Shown here: in pieces, positions 8,461 to 16,490 of the stretch
How positions within the stretch are numbered: position 1 is the stretch's first letter
Layout of the letters: every line of letters starts with the position of its first letter
Source: Duganella levis
Lineage (GTDB): Bacteria > Pseudomonadota > Gammaproteobacteria > Burkholderiales > Burkholderiaceae_D
Length of the DNA: 64,000 nucleotides
Assembly: GCF_009857605.1 (NCBI RefSeq)
Contig: NZ_WWCT01000015.1
Location: 1-64,000, forward strand
Direction of reading: 5' to 3'
The notes under the pieces: generated by a model
Databases searched by the model: none
What the model was told of the DNA's origin: nothing
The model's input: only the letters and a program-made list of their open reading frames with translations
Translations under genes and position numbers: made by a program

Positions 8461-9043
8461 CTTGCTACCCCCGTTTTTACAGCATTAATTCCAGATGACT
8501 ACCTTAGCGAGATTGCCGCTAAGCAGCAAGCTCATGTTCAGATATTCTCGCGTCCTATACCAAACCTGCGACACATCCGTTGTGCATGTCACAGTCTTGT
8601 AAAAAAGGTAGTGTAGGACTGTCAGACTAACGCTGACGTGTCGGGCCGGCTGCTGTGCCACGCGACCGTTTTTGCCTGATCATTATCGACCAAGTGTAAA
8701 ATTTCTTTACGGCACCGGCGGGCGGCGCGCAAAACAATTATTCTGGGGCAAATATCGTTATAAATCATTCACTAAGCGCCATGTGTTCACGTATGTTGCA
8801 GAGCAGCGAAAGACCCTACAATCTGAACTAAGCTTACCGGCTAGCAATATTCTTGTAAAGCAGTATTTGTCTCCAAGGAAATTATTCCGTCAAATATTGT
8901 TCATTAGCAATAATGTGAATTTTCAGGTATGCTGCTACCGAGATCGTCCTACGTTACGAAAAAATTGCGCCTGAAGTAACCAGTTTTTAGCTGGATAGTG
9001 CGATGATGGAGGCGTAGGAAGAATTAACCGCCATGGCCAATAC
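8461..9043. other. Divergent intergenic region between fliE and the FliM-like gene
   Basis: This 583-base stretch is clearly more AT-rich than its surroundings. I see no credible coding sequence in it; the 100-codon plus-strand frame at 8672-8974 has no family-like features. It must carry the promoters for both flagellar operons. A sigma-28-like promoter at 8683-8709 faces fliE. I found no convincing sigma-54 (GG-N10-GC) site and no gene for a sigma-54 regulator such as LafK, which occupies this spot in Flag-2 loci. Confidence 0.7.
8683..8709 (-). promoter_or_regulatory. Sigma-28 (FliA/LafS)-like promoter for fliE operon
   Basis: On the minus strand the sequence reads TAAAGAAA, an 11-base spacer, then GTCGATAA. 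The enterobacterial flagellar sigma-28 consensus is TAAAGTTT-N11-GCCGATAA, so the spacer is exact and 12 of 16 consensus bases match. Transcription would start near 8675, giving a leader of about 215 bases before fliE. The match is by eye only. Confidence 0.55.
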
Positions 9044-9952
9044 ATGACAACGACAAAACAGACGCAACATCAAGTGCTGGACCCCTGCCTGCTGGGCCGT
9101 CCGGTACACCTGCTGCATATTTTTGCGGCCCAGTTGCGCGACGATCTGACGCAATCGATGCGCCTGAACATGAACCGCCGTTATTGGGGCGGTTTCCAGG
9201 TCGACGATGTGACGTTCAACCGGCTCGAAGGCAACGAGATCCGCAGCCGCTGGCTCAGCTTTGCGGCGCCGGCCGGCCAGATCGCCTTTTCGCTGGAGCG
9301 CAAGGTGCTGCTCAGCGTGCTGAACTACCGCTATGGCAGCGGCGCCAAGACCGAAGCCAAGACCGAGGGCAAGGCCGACACTGCCGCCGCGGTCGACGAA
9401 AGCGCGGTGCGCGTGACCGCCACCGAGGAGCGCCTCGCTGTGGTACTGGGGCAACAGTTGACCGGCACCCTGGCCGGCCGCATCGAACTCAACCTGCCCG
9501 CCGTGGATAAGCCGGCCCCTGCCGAAGGGGAGAGCCACGAGCCGGCCGATACCGCATTCAAGCCGGCGCCCGGCGCGCAACCGCCGAAAGGCGCGTGGGC
9601 GATCACCGTCACCGTGGCCGACATCAGCAGCGGCGCCACCGGCCAGTTCTGGTTTGCGCTCGACAAGAACCTGATGGCCAGCGTGCTGCGCGGCCTGCTG
9701 CGCGACCGCGACGCCGGCAAGAAAGCCAAGACCGCCGCGCCGCTGGCCCAGCGCCTGCAGGTCGGCCTGATCGGCCGCCTGGCCAGCAAGGAAGTCTCGC
9801 TGGGCAGCTTGTACGATTTACAGGTTGGCGATGTGATCCCGATCAGCCTGGCCAGAGCAGACGTCCTGCTCGAAGATTCCCGCCTGTTTACGGCCGCAGT
9901 CACCGAGCACAAAGGCAAACTCTGTTTAACCTCTTTTGAAGACGCAGAATAA
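9044..9952 (+). CDS. FliM/SctQ-like flagellar switch protein lacking the CheY-binding motif
   Basis: This 302-residue protein occupies the fliM position directly before fliN. Its last 75 or so residues (LAQRLQVGLIGRLASKEVSLGSLYDLQVGDVIPI onward) form a SpoA/C-ring domain. The rest is not readily recognisable as FliM and resembles the FliM/SctQ class only in size and placement. The N-terminal LSQ-x-EIDALL motif that binds phosphorylated CheY is absent; the protein starts MTTTKQTQHQVLDPCLLG. A Lys/Glu/Ala-rich insert lies near residues 105-125. It presumably forms the middle of the cytoplasmic C-ring. Its stop overlaps the fliN start (TAATG). Confidence 0.75.
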   Translation: MTTTKQTQHQVLDPCLLGRPVHLLHIFAAQLRDDLTQSMRLNMNRRYWGGFQVDDVTFNRLEGNEIRSRWLSFAAPAGQIAFSLERKVLLSVLNYRYGSGAKTEAKTEGKADTAAAVDESAVRVTATEERLAVVLGQQLTGTLAGRIELNLPAVDKPAPAEGESHEPADTAFKPAPGAQPPKGAWAITVTVADISSGATGQFWFALDKNLMASVLRGLLRDRDAGKKAKTAAPLAQRLQVGLIGRLASKEVSLGSLYDLQVGDVIPISLARADVLLEDSRLFTAAVTEHKGKLCLTSFEDAE

Positions 9953-10326
9953 TGATGAACATGAACGTAGCCAACCCTAGCGACGCCCTGCTGGACGACC
10001 TGTCGGAAGAGATGATCATCGACCAGCCTGGCAATGAGCTGACCGACATCCCGGCGGCCGCGCCGCGCCGCGATCTGCCGGCGATGATGCGCAAGATTCC
10101 GGTCACGCTGACGCTGGAAGTGGGGTCGGCCCGCATCTCGCTGGAAGAGCTGATGAACATCGGCGCCGACAGCGTGGTGGAACTCGATGTGCTGGCCGGC
10201 GAACCGCTGGTCATCAAGGTCAACGGCACCGCCATCGGCCGCGCCGAAGTGGTGGTGGCGGGCGAAAACTACGGCCTCAAAGTGATCGACCTCGACGGCC
10301 TGAATCTGGACATGATGACTCCATGA
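9952..10326 (+). CDS. fliN: Flagellar motor switch protein FliN
   Basis: The 124-residue product has a short acidic N-terminus and a complete SpoA domain (about residues 45-118) with IPVTLTLEVGSARISLEEL, the LDVLAGEPLVIKVNG strand and GENYGLKVIDL. FliN forms the base of the C-ring and the docking site for FliH. The ATG overlaps the stop of the FliM-like gene, and its own stop overlaps fliP (ATGA), so the genes are coupled. Confidence 0.95.
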   Translation: MMNMNVANPSDALLDDLSEEMIIDQPGNELTDIPAAAPRRDLPAMMRKIPVTLTLEVGSARISLEELMNIGADSVVELDVLAGEPLVIKVNGTAIGRAEVVVAGENYGLKVIDLDGLNLDMMTP

Positions 10327-11096
10327 TCTGGAGTATCAACGCGCCGTGGCGCCGCCGCCTGACGCTGGCCGCGCCGGTGGCGGCCTTACTGGGATTAGGG
10401 CTGGCGTGCGCGTCGGCGCAGGCGGTCGACCTGCTTGCCAATGTGGTGCCGGGCGCCAAGACCGAACTGACGGTCAAGATGCAAATCCTGATCATCATGA
10501 CCTTGCTGGGACTGCTCCCGGTGATGGTCATGATGATGACCAGCTTTACCCGTTTCGTGATCGTGCTGTCGCTGCTGCGGCAGGCGCTGGGTTTGCAGCA
10601 GGGCTTGCCCAACCGGGTGATCACCGGCGTGGCGCTGATCCTGACCCTGCTGGTGATGCGGCCGATCGGCGACCAGATCTGGACCGAGGCCTTCGTGCCG
10701 TACGACCAGGACAAGATCGGCCTGGAGACCGCGCTGCAGATCGCCGAGAAGCCGGTGTCGCGCTTCATGCTGGCGCAAACCAGCAAGGCGGCGCTGCAGC
10801 AGATCGCCCACCTGGCCGGCGAGGACAAGATTACCGAGCCGGCGCAGCACGCGTTTACCGTCAAGCTGGCGGCGTTCGTGTTGTCGGAGCTGAAGACCGC
10901 GTTCCAGATCGGCTGCATGCTGTTCATTCCGTTCCTGGTGATCGACCTGGTGGTGTCGTCGGTGCTGATGGCGATGGGCATGATGATGCTGTCGCCGCTG
11001 GTGATTTCGCTGCCGTTCAAGCTGCTGCTGTTCGTGCTGGTGGATGGCTGGACGCTGACCGTGAATACGCTCGTGACGAGCATCCAGGCTTACTGA
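10323..11096 (+). CDS. fliP: Flagellar export gate protein FliP
   Basis: This 257-residue protein has a cleavable-type N-terminal signal (about residues 12-36) and the FliP core: SFTRFVIVLSLLRQALGLQQ, the family loop MRPIGDQIW, and the C-terminal FQIGCMLFIPFLVIDLVVSSVLMAMGMMMLSP hairpin. FliP pentamers form the core of the export channel with FliQ and FliR. FliO, the usual FliP assembly factor encoded between fliN and fliP, is missing: fliN and fliP overlap by four bases. Confidence 0.97.
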   Translation: MIWSINAPWRRRLTLAAPVAALLGLGLACASAQAVDLLANVVPGAKTELTVKMQILIIMTLLGLLPVMVMMMTSFTRFVIVLSLLRQALGLQQGLPNRVITGVALILTLLVMRPIGDQIWTEAFVPYDQDKIGLETALQIAEKPVSRFMLAQTSKAALQQIAHLAGEDKITEPAQHAFTVKLAAFVLSELKTAFQIGCMLFIPFLVIDLVVSSVLMAMGMMMLSPLVISLPFKLLLFVLVDGWTLTVNTLVTSIQAY

Positions 11097-11114
11097 TAGG
11101 AATAGGGCGGATCG

Positions 11115-11387
11115 ATGCTGACACCCGAAATTGCGGTCGACCTGGTGGTCGAGTCACTGCACATCGTCATGCTGCTGGTGGTGGTGCTGGTGGTGCCGGG
11201 CCTGATCACGGGTCTGCTGGTGGCGCTGTTCCAGGCCGCCACCCAGATCAATGAACAGACGCTCAGTTTCCTGCCCAGGCTATTGATCACGCTGCTGGCG
11301 GTGATCCTGGCCGGGCGCTGGATGTCGACCCTGCTGATGGACTTTTGCGTGTCCATCTTTACCCGCGCCGCCACCCTGGTCGGCTAG
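11115..11387 (+). CDS. fliQ: Flagellar export gate protein FliQ
   Basis: This 90-residue protein has two long membrane helices and the FliQ signature GLLVALFQAATQINEQTLSFLP in the loop between them. It is an export channel component with FliP and FliR. The start ATG at 11115 lies 18 bases after the fliP stop with a GGA-type ribosome site (AGGAATAGGGCGG...). Confidence 0.96.
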   Translation: MLTPEIAVDLVVESLHIVMLLVVVLVVPGLITGLLVALFQAATQINEQTLSFLPRLLITLLAVILAGRWMSTLLMDFCVSIFTRAATLVG

Positions 11388-11395
11388 TCGCTCTC

Positions 11396-12190
11396 ATGGA
11401 AGCCATCTTCGCCCAGCTGCTGCCGATGCTGACCGCCCTGTGGTGGCCGTTCTGCCGCATCCTGGCGATGTTCATCGGCGCGCCGGTACTGGGCGAGGCG
11501 GTGACGCCGACCACGGTGCGCATCCTGATTGCGCTGGTGCTGGCCATCATCATGATGCCGCTGACCGCCGGCGCCGACTGGGGCCCGGCCGCCATCAATC
11601 CCTTCTCGCTGGCCGGCGTGGTGGCGACGCTGGAGCAGGGCCTGATCGGCTTCGTGCTGGGGCTGGCGTTCCACTTCGCCATGTCGGTGATCGGCGTGCT
11701 GGGCTTCATGGTGTCGTCGCAGATGGGCTTGTCGATGGCGGTGATGAACGACCCGATGAACGGGCAGTCGTCGGACGTCACCTCGGCGCTGCTGTCGACG
11801 CTGGCCATCATCATCTTCTTCTCGATCGACGGCCACCTGGTGATCGCCAACGTGATCGGCCAGAGCTTCCGCGCCTGGCCGCTGGGCCACGGCTTCGGCC
11901 CGCTGCTAATGCAGACGGTGGCCTACAACGTCGCCTGGATATTCTCGGCCGCCATGCTGCTGGCGCTGCCGGTGGTGTTTTCCACCATGGTGGTGCAGAT
12001 CGGCTTCGGTTTCCTCAACCGCGTGGCGCCGGCGCTGAACCTGTTCGCGCTGGGCTTTTCGGTGATTACCATCTTCGGCCTGCTGATGCTGGCGCAGGTG
12101 GTGCGCTTCATTCCCGAGCACTACGTGCGCATGACCAATATGGTGCTGGAGATGATACGCCAGCAGATGCAGGTGGCCATCCATGGCTGA
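11396..12190 (+). CDS. fliR: Flagellar export gate protein FliR
   Basis: The 264-residue integral membrane protein shows FliR hallmarks, including the SSQMGLSMAVMNDPMNGQSSD region and the C-terminal FLNRVAPALNLFALGF segment. The start at 11396 (MEAIFAQLLPML), eight bases after the fliQ stop, gives the normal family length; a longer in-frame start would lie inside fliQ. The 3' end overlaps flhB by eight bases. Confidence 0.95.
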   Translation: MEAIFAQLLPMLTALWWPFCRILAMFIGAPVLGEAVTPTTVRILIALVLAIIMMPLTAGADWGPAAINPFSLAGVVATLEQGLIGFVLGLAFHFAMSVIGVLGFMVSSQMGLSMAVMNDPMNGQSSDVTSALLSTLAIIIFFSIDGHLVIANVIGQSFRAWPLGHGFGPLLMQTVAYNVAWIFSAAMLLALPVVFSTMVVQIGFGFLNRVAPALNLFALGFSVITIFGLLMLAQVVRFIPEHYVRMTNMVLEMIRQQMQVAIHG

Positions 12191-13319
12191 CGACAGCACA
12201 GGCGACAAAACAGAAAAGGCTTCACAGCAGAAGCTGAAGAAGTCGCGCCAGGAAGGGCAGGTAGTCCGTTCGCGCGATCTGTCGACCGCGATCGGCATTC
12301 TGGTCAGCCTGAAGCTGTTCGTCTACCTGCTGCCCGGCTATATGGCCGAGTTCCATGAGATTTTTCACCTGAGTTTTGCCCCGTTCGACAGCGACGGCGC
12401 CATCGACAATGCGCTGTCGATCGTCTTCAGCAGCGCCATGTGGCTGCTGATCAAGATGCTGCTGCCGCTGTTCGTGGTGCCGCTGTTTATCATGCTGGGC
12501 GCCATGGTGCCGGGCGGCTGGGTGGTGTCGATGACGCATTGGGAACCGAAGCTGTCGCGCATGAGCCCGATGGCGAATATCGGCCGCCTGTTCAGTGGCA
12601 AGCACGCGTTCGAGCTGCTGATTTCGATCGGCAAGGCCGGCGTGCTGATCGCCGTGCTGATCCACGTGGCGCGCTCCACCGTGCCGCAGTACACCCAGCT
12701 GCAGATGATGCCGATGGGGCAGGCCATGATGAGCGGCTCCAACCTGATGCTGGACAGCCTGATGTCGCTGGTGGCGGTGTTCATCATCTTCGCGCTGATC
12801 GACGTGCCGGCGCAGGCCTTCTTCTTCGCCAAGAATCAGCGCATGTCCAAGCAGGACCTGAAGGAAGAGCACAAGTCGACCGAAGGCCGGCCCGAGGTCA
12901 AGGGCCGCATCCGTCAGCTGCAGCGCGCCATGGCCCGCCGCAGCGCGCGCAAGACGGTGCCGAGCGCCGACGTGGTGATCGTCAACCCGGAGCACTATGC
13001 GGTGGCGCTGAAATACGACGCCGACAAGGCCGAGGCGCCCTACGTGGTGGCCAAGGGCGTGGACGAGATGGCGCTGTACATCAAGCAGCTGGCCGCCGAA
13101 TTCAAAATTGAAGTGATGGAGCTGCCGCCGCTGGCGCGCGCCATCTATAACACCAGCCAGGTCAACCAGCAGATCCCGGTGCAGCTGTACCAGGCCGTCT
13201 CGCAGGTGTTGAACTATGTGCTGCAGTTGCAAGCATTCCGTGCCGGACGGCGTAACGCCGCCCCAGTGCGTCCAGAAGACGTTGTTGTGCCCACATCCAT
13301 GAGCGAGGTTGAGCAGTGA
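12183..13319 (+). CDS. flhB: Flagellar export switch protein FlhB (NPEH variant)
   Basis: The 378-residue product starts MADDSTGDKTEKASQQKLKKSR as FlhB does. It has four membrane helices (about residues 35-55, 80-105, 145-165, 185-210) and a cytoplasmic export-switch domain. FlhB changes export specificity from hook to filament substrates after cleaving itself between Asn and Pro of a motif that is normally NPTH. Here residues 268-271 are NPEH, so the cleavage Asn-Pro pair is kept but Thr is Glu. The C-terminal tail is longer than the cleaved core needs and is Pro/Val-rich. Confidence 0.95.
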   Translation: MADDSTGDKTEKASQQKLKKSRQEGQVVRSRDLSTAIGILVSLKLFVYLLPGYMAEFHEIFHLSFAPFDSDGAIDNALSIVFSSAMWLLIKMLLPLFVVPLFIMLGAMVPGGWVVSMTHWEPKLSRMSPMANIGRLFSGKHAFELLISIGKAGVLIAVLIHVARSTVPQYTQLQMMPMGQAMMSGSNLMLDSLMSLVAVFIIFALIDVPAQAFFFAKNQRMSKQDLKEEHKSTEGRPEVKGRIRQLQRAMARRSARKTVPSADVVIVNPEHYAVALKYDADKAEAPYVVAKGVDEMALYIKQLAAEFKIEVMELPPLARAIYNTSQVNQQIPVQLYQAVSQVLNYVLQLQAFRAGRRNAAPVRPEDVVVPTSMSEVEQ

Positions 13320-15403
13320 ATTTTTTCCAAACCATGATTACGGAGATCCGTCGCCACAAGTTTGCCACCCCGGCATTCTTGCTGGTCATCCTGGCGATGA
13401 TCATGTTGCCGTTGCCGCCGATATTGCTGGACGTGATGTTCACCTTCAATATCGTGCTGGCGCTGATCGTGATCCTGGGGTCGGTGCAGGTGCGCCGTCC
13501 GCTGGACTTCTCGGTGTTCCCAACGGTGCTGCTGGCCACCACAATGCTGCGCCTGACGCTGAACGTGGCGTCCACCCGCGTGGTGCTGCTGCACGGCCAT
13601 GAAGGCACGGCCGCCGCCGGCCATGTGATCGAGGCGTTCGGCAATGTTGTGGTGGGCGGTAACTACGTGGTCGGTATCGTGGTGTTCGTGATCCTGATGA
13701 TTATCAACTTCATGGTGGTGACCAAGGGCGCCGAGCGGATTTCCGAAGTGTCGGCGCGCTTCACGCTGGACGCGCTGCCCGGCAAGCAGATGGCGATTGA
13801 CGCCGACCTTAACGCCGGCTTGATCAACCAGGAAAAAGCCCAGGTGCGGCGTCAGGAAGTAGCGGCCGAGGCCGACTTCTACGGCGCCATGGACGGCGCC
13901 TCCAAGTTCGTGCGCGGCGATGCCGTGGCGTCGATCCTGATCCTGATCATCAATATGGTGGGCGGCGTGGCGATTGGCGCGCTGATGCAGGACATGTCGT
14001 TCGGCGACGCTTTCCGTCAATACGCGCTGCTGACCATCGGTGACGGCCTGGTGGCGCAGATCCCGGCGCTGCTGCTGTCGGCGGCCGCCGCCATCCTGGT
14101 CACCCGGATCTCGGACTCGGGCGACTTCGAGCAACAAGTCGGCAGCCAGGTCCTGACCTCGCCGCAAGTGATGTTCAGCGCCGCGCTGATGATGCTGATC
14201 CTGGCCATGGTGCCGGGCATGCCATGGCAGATGTTCGGCGTGTTTGCGCTGGCGCTGGCGTATGTCGGCTGGAAGCTGTTAACCAGGGTGAAGGCGCCGG
14301 TCAGCAATAATCTGGACGCTATCGAGGCGGCGCTGCGCGACGACCGCGCGCCCGAGCTCGACTGGAACACGCTGCCGGCGGTGCAGCCGCTGCAACTGGC
14401 GGTCGGCTACAAGCTGGTGGGCCTGATCGACAAGGCGCACGGCGAGCCGTTGACCAAGCGCATCAAGGGCGTGCGTCAGAGTATTTCGGAGGCGATGGGC
14501 CTGCTGCTGCCGCCGATCCTGGTGCGCGACGACCTCGGCTTGAAGCCGTCGCAGTATTCGGTGGTGCTGTCGGGCAGCGTGGTGTCGCAGGCCGAGGTGT
14601 TTGCCGACCGCCTGATGGCGATCCCGTCGCCGAATGTGTACGGTCAGATCGACGGCATTCCCGGCATTGAGCCGGCCTACGGCATGCCGGTCACGTGGAT
14701 CGAGACCAGCGAGAAAGCCAATGCGCTGGGGCTGGGCTACCAGGTGGTGGAGGCGCCGAGCGCGATCGCCACCCATTTGTCCAAGCTGATTCGCGAATAC
14801 CTGCCGGAGCTGTTCCGCCATGAAGACGTGCCGGCCATGATGGAGCGCCTCGGCGCCATCTCGCCCAAGCTGGCGGCGGCGCTGGACAAGGCGCTGACCC
14901 ACACGCAGATGCTGCGCGTGTTCCGCGTGCTGCTGGCGGAAAACGTCTCGCTGAAGGACATCGTGCCGATCGCCACCACGCTGGTAGACAGTTCGGAAAC
15001 CACCAAGGACCCGATCCTGCTGGCGGCCGAGGTACGGTGCGCGTTGCGGCGCCAGATCGTCACCGCGCTGTTCGGCCAGAAGACTGAGATGCGCGCCTTC
15101 AACCTCGGCGGCGACCTGGAGAATATGCTGCTGGGATCGTTGAATCAGGCGCGCCAGAGCGGCAAGGTGGTGTTGGACAATTATCCGATCGACCCGCACC
15201 TGCTGGCCCAGCTCCAGGTGAACATGCCGGTGGCGCGCGAACAGATGAAGCAGCAGGCGACGCCGCCGCTGCTGCTGGTGTTGCCGCAGATCCGGCCATT
15301 GCTGGCGCGTTATGCGCGCCTGTTCGCGCCCGGCCTGCATGTGCTGTCATACAACGAGATTCCGGAGAACCGCGAAGTCAGCATCATCGGCACGGTCGGC
15401 TGA
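13316..15403 (+). CDS. flhA: Flagellar export gate protein FlhA
   Basis: This 695-residue protein has eight predicted N-terminal membrane helices with the FHIPEP-family stretch ARFTLDALPGKQMAIDADLN, followed by the large cytoplasmic ring domain that receives chaperone-substrate complexes. It starts with GTG overlapping the flhB stop (GTGA), preceded by GAGGTTGAG. It is the last gene of the plus-strand operon and ends 10 bases from a convergent gene, with no obvious terminator between. Confidence 0.97.
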   Translation: MNFFQTMITEIRRHKFATPAFLLVILAMIMLPLPPILLDVMFTFNIVLALIVILGSVQVRRPLDFSVFPTVLLATTMLRLTLNVASTRVVLLHGHEGTAAAGHVIEAFGNVVVGGNYVVGIVVFVILMIINFMVVTKGAERISEVSARFTLDALPGKQMAIDADLNAGLINQEKAQVRRQEVAAEADFYGAMDGASKFVRGDAVASILILIINMVGGVAIGALMQDMSFGDAFRQYALLTIGDGLVAQIPALLLSAAAAILVTRISDSGDFEQQVGSQVLTSPQVMFSAALMMLILAMVPGMPWQMFGVFALALAYVGWKLLTRVKAPVSNNLDAIEAALRDDRAPELDWNTLPAVQPLQLAVGYKLVGLIDKAHGEPLTKRIKGVRQSISEAMGLLLPPILVRDDLGLKPSQYSVVLSGSVVSQAEVFADRLMAIPSPNVYGQIDGIPGIEPAYGMPVTWIETSEKANALGLGYQVVEAPSAIATHLSKLIREYLPELFRHEDVPAMMERLGAISPKLAAALDKALTHTQMLRVFRVLLAENVSLKDIVPIATTLVDSSETTKDPILLAAEVRCALRRQIVTALFGQKTEMRAFNLGGDLENMLLGSLNQARQSGKVVLDNYPIDPHLLAQLQVNMPVAREQMKQQATPPLLLVLPQIRPLLARYARLFAPGLHVLSYNEIPENREVSIIGTVG

Positions 15404-15413
15404 CCGCGCTCAT

Positions 15414-16385
15414 TCAGGCGTTGGCGGACAGCAGGTCGTCGCCGACGACGGGCTGGGACAGCAGTACCGCCACTTCGGCCATGGCGCGGAACAGCGCTTG
15501 CGTCAGGGCGGCGGTGTGCAGCCGGGTCGGGTGGGTGTGCTCGCCAATCGAGGGCGGCAGCTCGCGCCGCAGGCGGCAGCGCAGGATCGTCAGGCCGGCG
15601 CGGTTGACCACTGCCGCTACCTGCGGCAGGATGTCGCGCATGTGCTGCATGGCGGCGGTCTGCGCCGCGCCAACTTCCATCACCACGCCATTGCCGCTGG
15701 CCGGCTCCATCTGGATCACCACCCGGCCCACGCCCGGCAGCATCAGCTCCAGGCGCAAGGCCACGCGCGCGCGACGGCGGCGGTTGCGGTCGTATTCTTC
15801 GTCATCCTTGACCACCACTTTCAATACCAGCCGCTCGGCGCCCCAGGCGTAGACGGCAAAGCGCCATGGTTCCATTTCGGTCACCAGCGGCGCGCCGGGG
15901 CGGCCATCGCGCATCGATGACGGCGTGTTGTAATCGGTCATGAACAGGGTGGCCGGCAGGTGCTGGCCGTTGGCTTGCTCCAGCCAGGCGGCGCGCTGCT
16001 CGCCATAGGTGCGCACCATGATTTGCCAGGAAGCCGCCATCATGGCGGTGTCCGGCGGCTGCCAGACCAGCTGGCGCGATAAAAACACTTGATTGGGCCG
16101 CATCGCGGCCTGGTCGGCGGCATCCACCACATCGGCCAGCGCATGGGCCAGCGCCTCGGCGCCGCCGGGCGGCAGCGGATGGCCATCGGCTGCGTCGAGG
16201 ATGACGCCCACCGTGTTGGGGCCGGCAGGGCCGGTCGGGCCACCGGGGCTGAGCGGGCCAACCGGGAAATCGATATCGAGCGAACCGTCGTTGCCCGGCA
16301 CGCGCGTGACCTGGCCAGGCTGCGCTTGCGGCCGGTCCGGGACGCCGAGGGGGCGGATTGCAGGTCCGATACGATCTACAGCCAT
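15414..16385 (-). CDS. Protein with FliK C-terminal (Flg_hook)-like domain
   Basis: This 323-residue protein is convergent with flhA and downstream of the flagellin gene on the same strand. About residues 205-275 (RARVALRLELMLPGVGRV..., then a helix with MRDILPQVAAVVNRAGLTIL) match the pattern of the FliK C-terminal switch domain: an L-x-L-x-L strand, LP-G-GRV, then a helix ending in AGL. The N-terminal 100 residues are Pro/Gly-rich. A conventional fliK already starts at 572 at the other end of the locus, so this is either a second hook-length/switch protein or a paralogue with a new role. The start at 16385 has only a weak ribosome site. The hook-domain match is by eye. Confidence 0.55.
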   Translation of the reverse strand: MAVDRIGPAIRPLGVPDRPQAQPGQVTRVPGNDGSLDIDFPVGPLSPGGPTGPAGPNTVGVILDAADGHPLPPGGAEALAHALADVVDAADQAAMRPNQVFLSRQLVWQPPDTAMMAASWQIMVRTYGEQRAAWLEQANGQHLPATLFMTDYNTPSSMRDGRPGAPLVTEMEPWRFAVYAWGAERLVLKVVVKDDEEYDRNRRRRARVALRLELMLPGVGRVVIQMEPASGNGVVMEVGAAQTAAMQHMRDILPQVAAVVNRAGLTILRCRLRRELPPSIGEHTHPTRLHTAALTQALFRAMAEVAVLLSQPVVGDDLLSANA

Positions 16386-16414
16386 CAGGCTCGCTTTCAG
16401 AGGTTACGAATATG

Positions 16415-16444
16415 AAAAAAGCCAACCGAAATGTTCCGGTTGGC
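16415..16444 (-). terminator. Rho-independent terminator after flagellin gene
   Basis: An 8-bp stem GCCAACCG/CGGTTGGC (16421-16428 with 16437-16444) is followed on the minus strand by six T residues. It lies 47 bases past the flagellin stop and upstream of the FliK-like gene, so it separates those two transcripts. Confidence 0.85.
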
Positions 16445-16490
16445 CCTTTGCGTAACCCGGATATGGTGACATATCCGGATGTTACTACGA

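Noticed and set aside
8672..8974. 100-codon plus-strand open frame between fliE and the FliM-like gene
   Set aside because: No ribosome site, no recognisable features, lies in AT-rich promoter DNA containing the sigma-28-like promoter.
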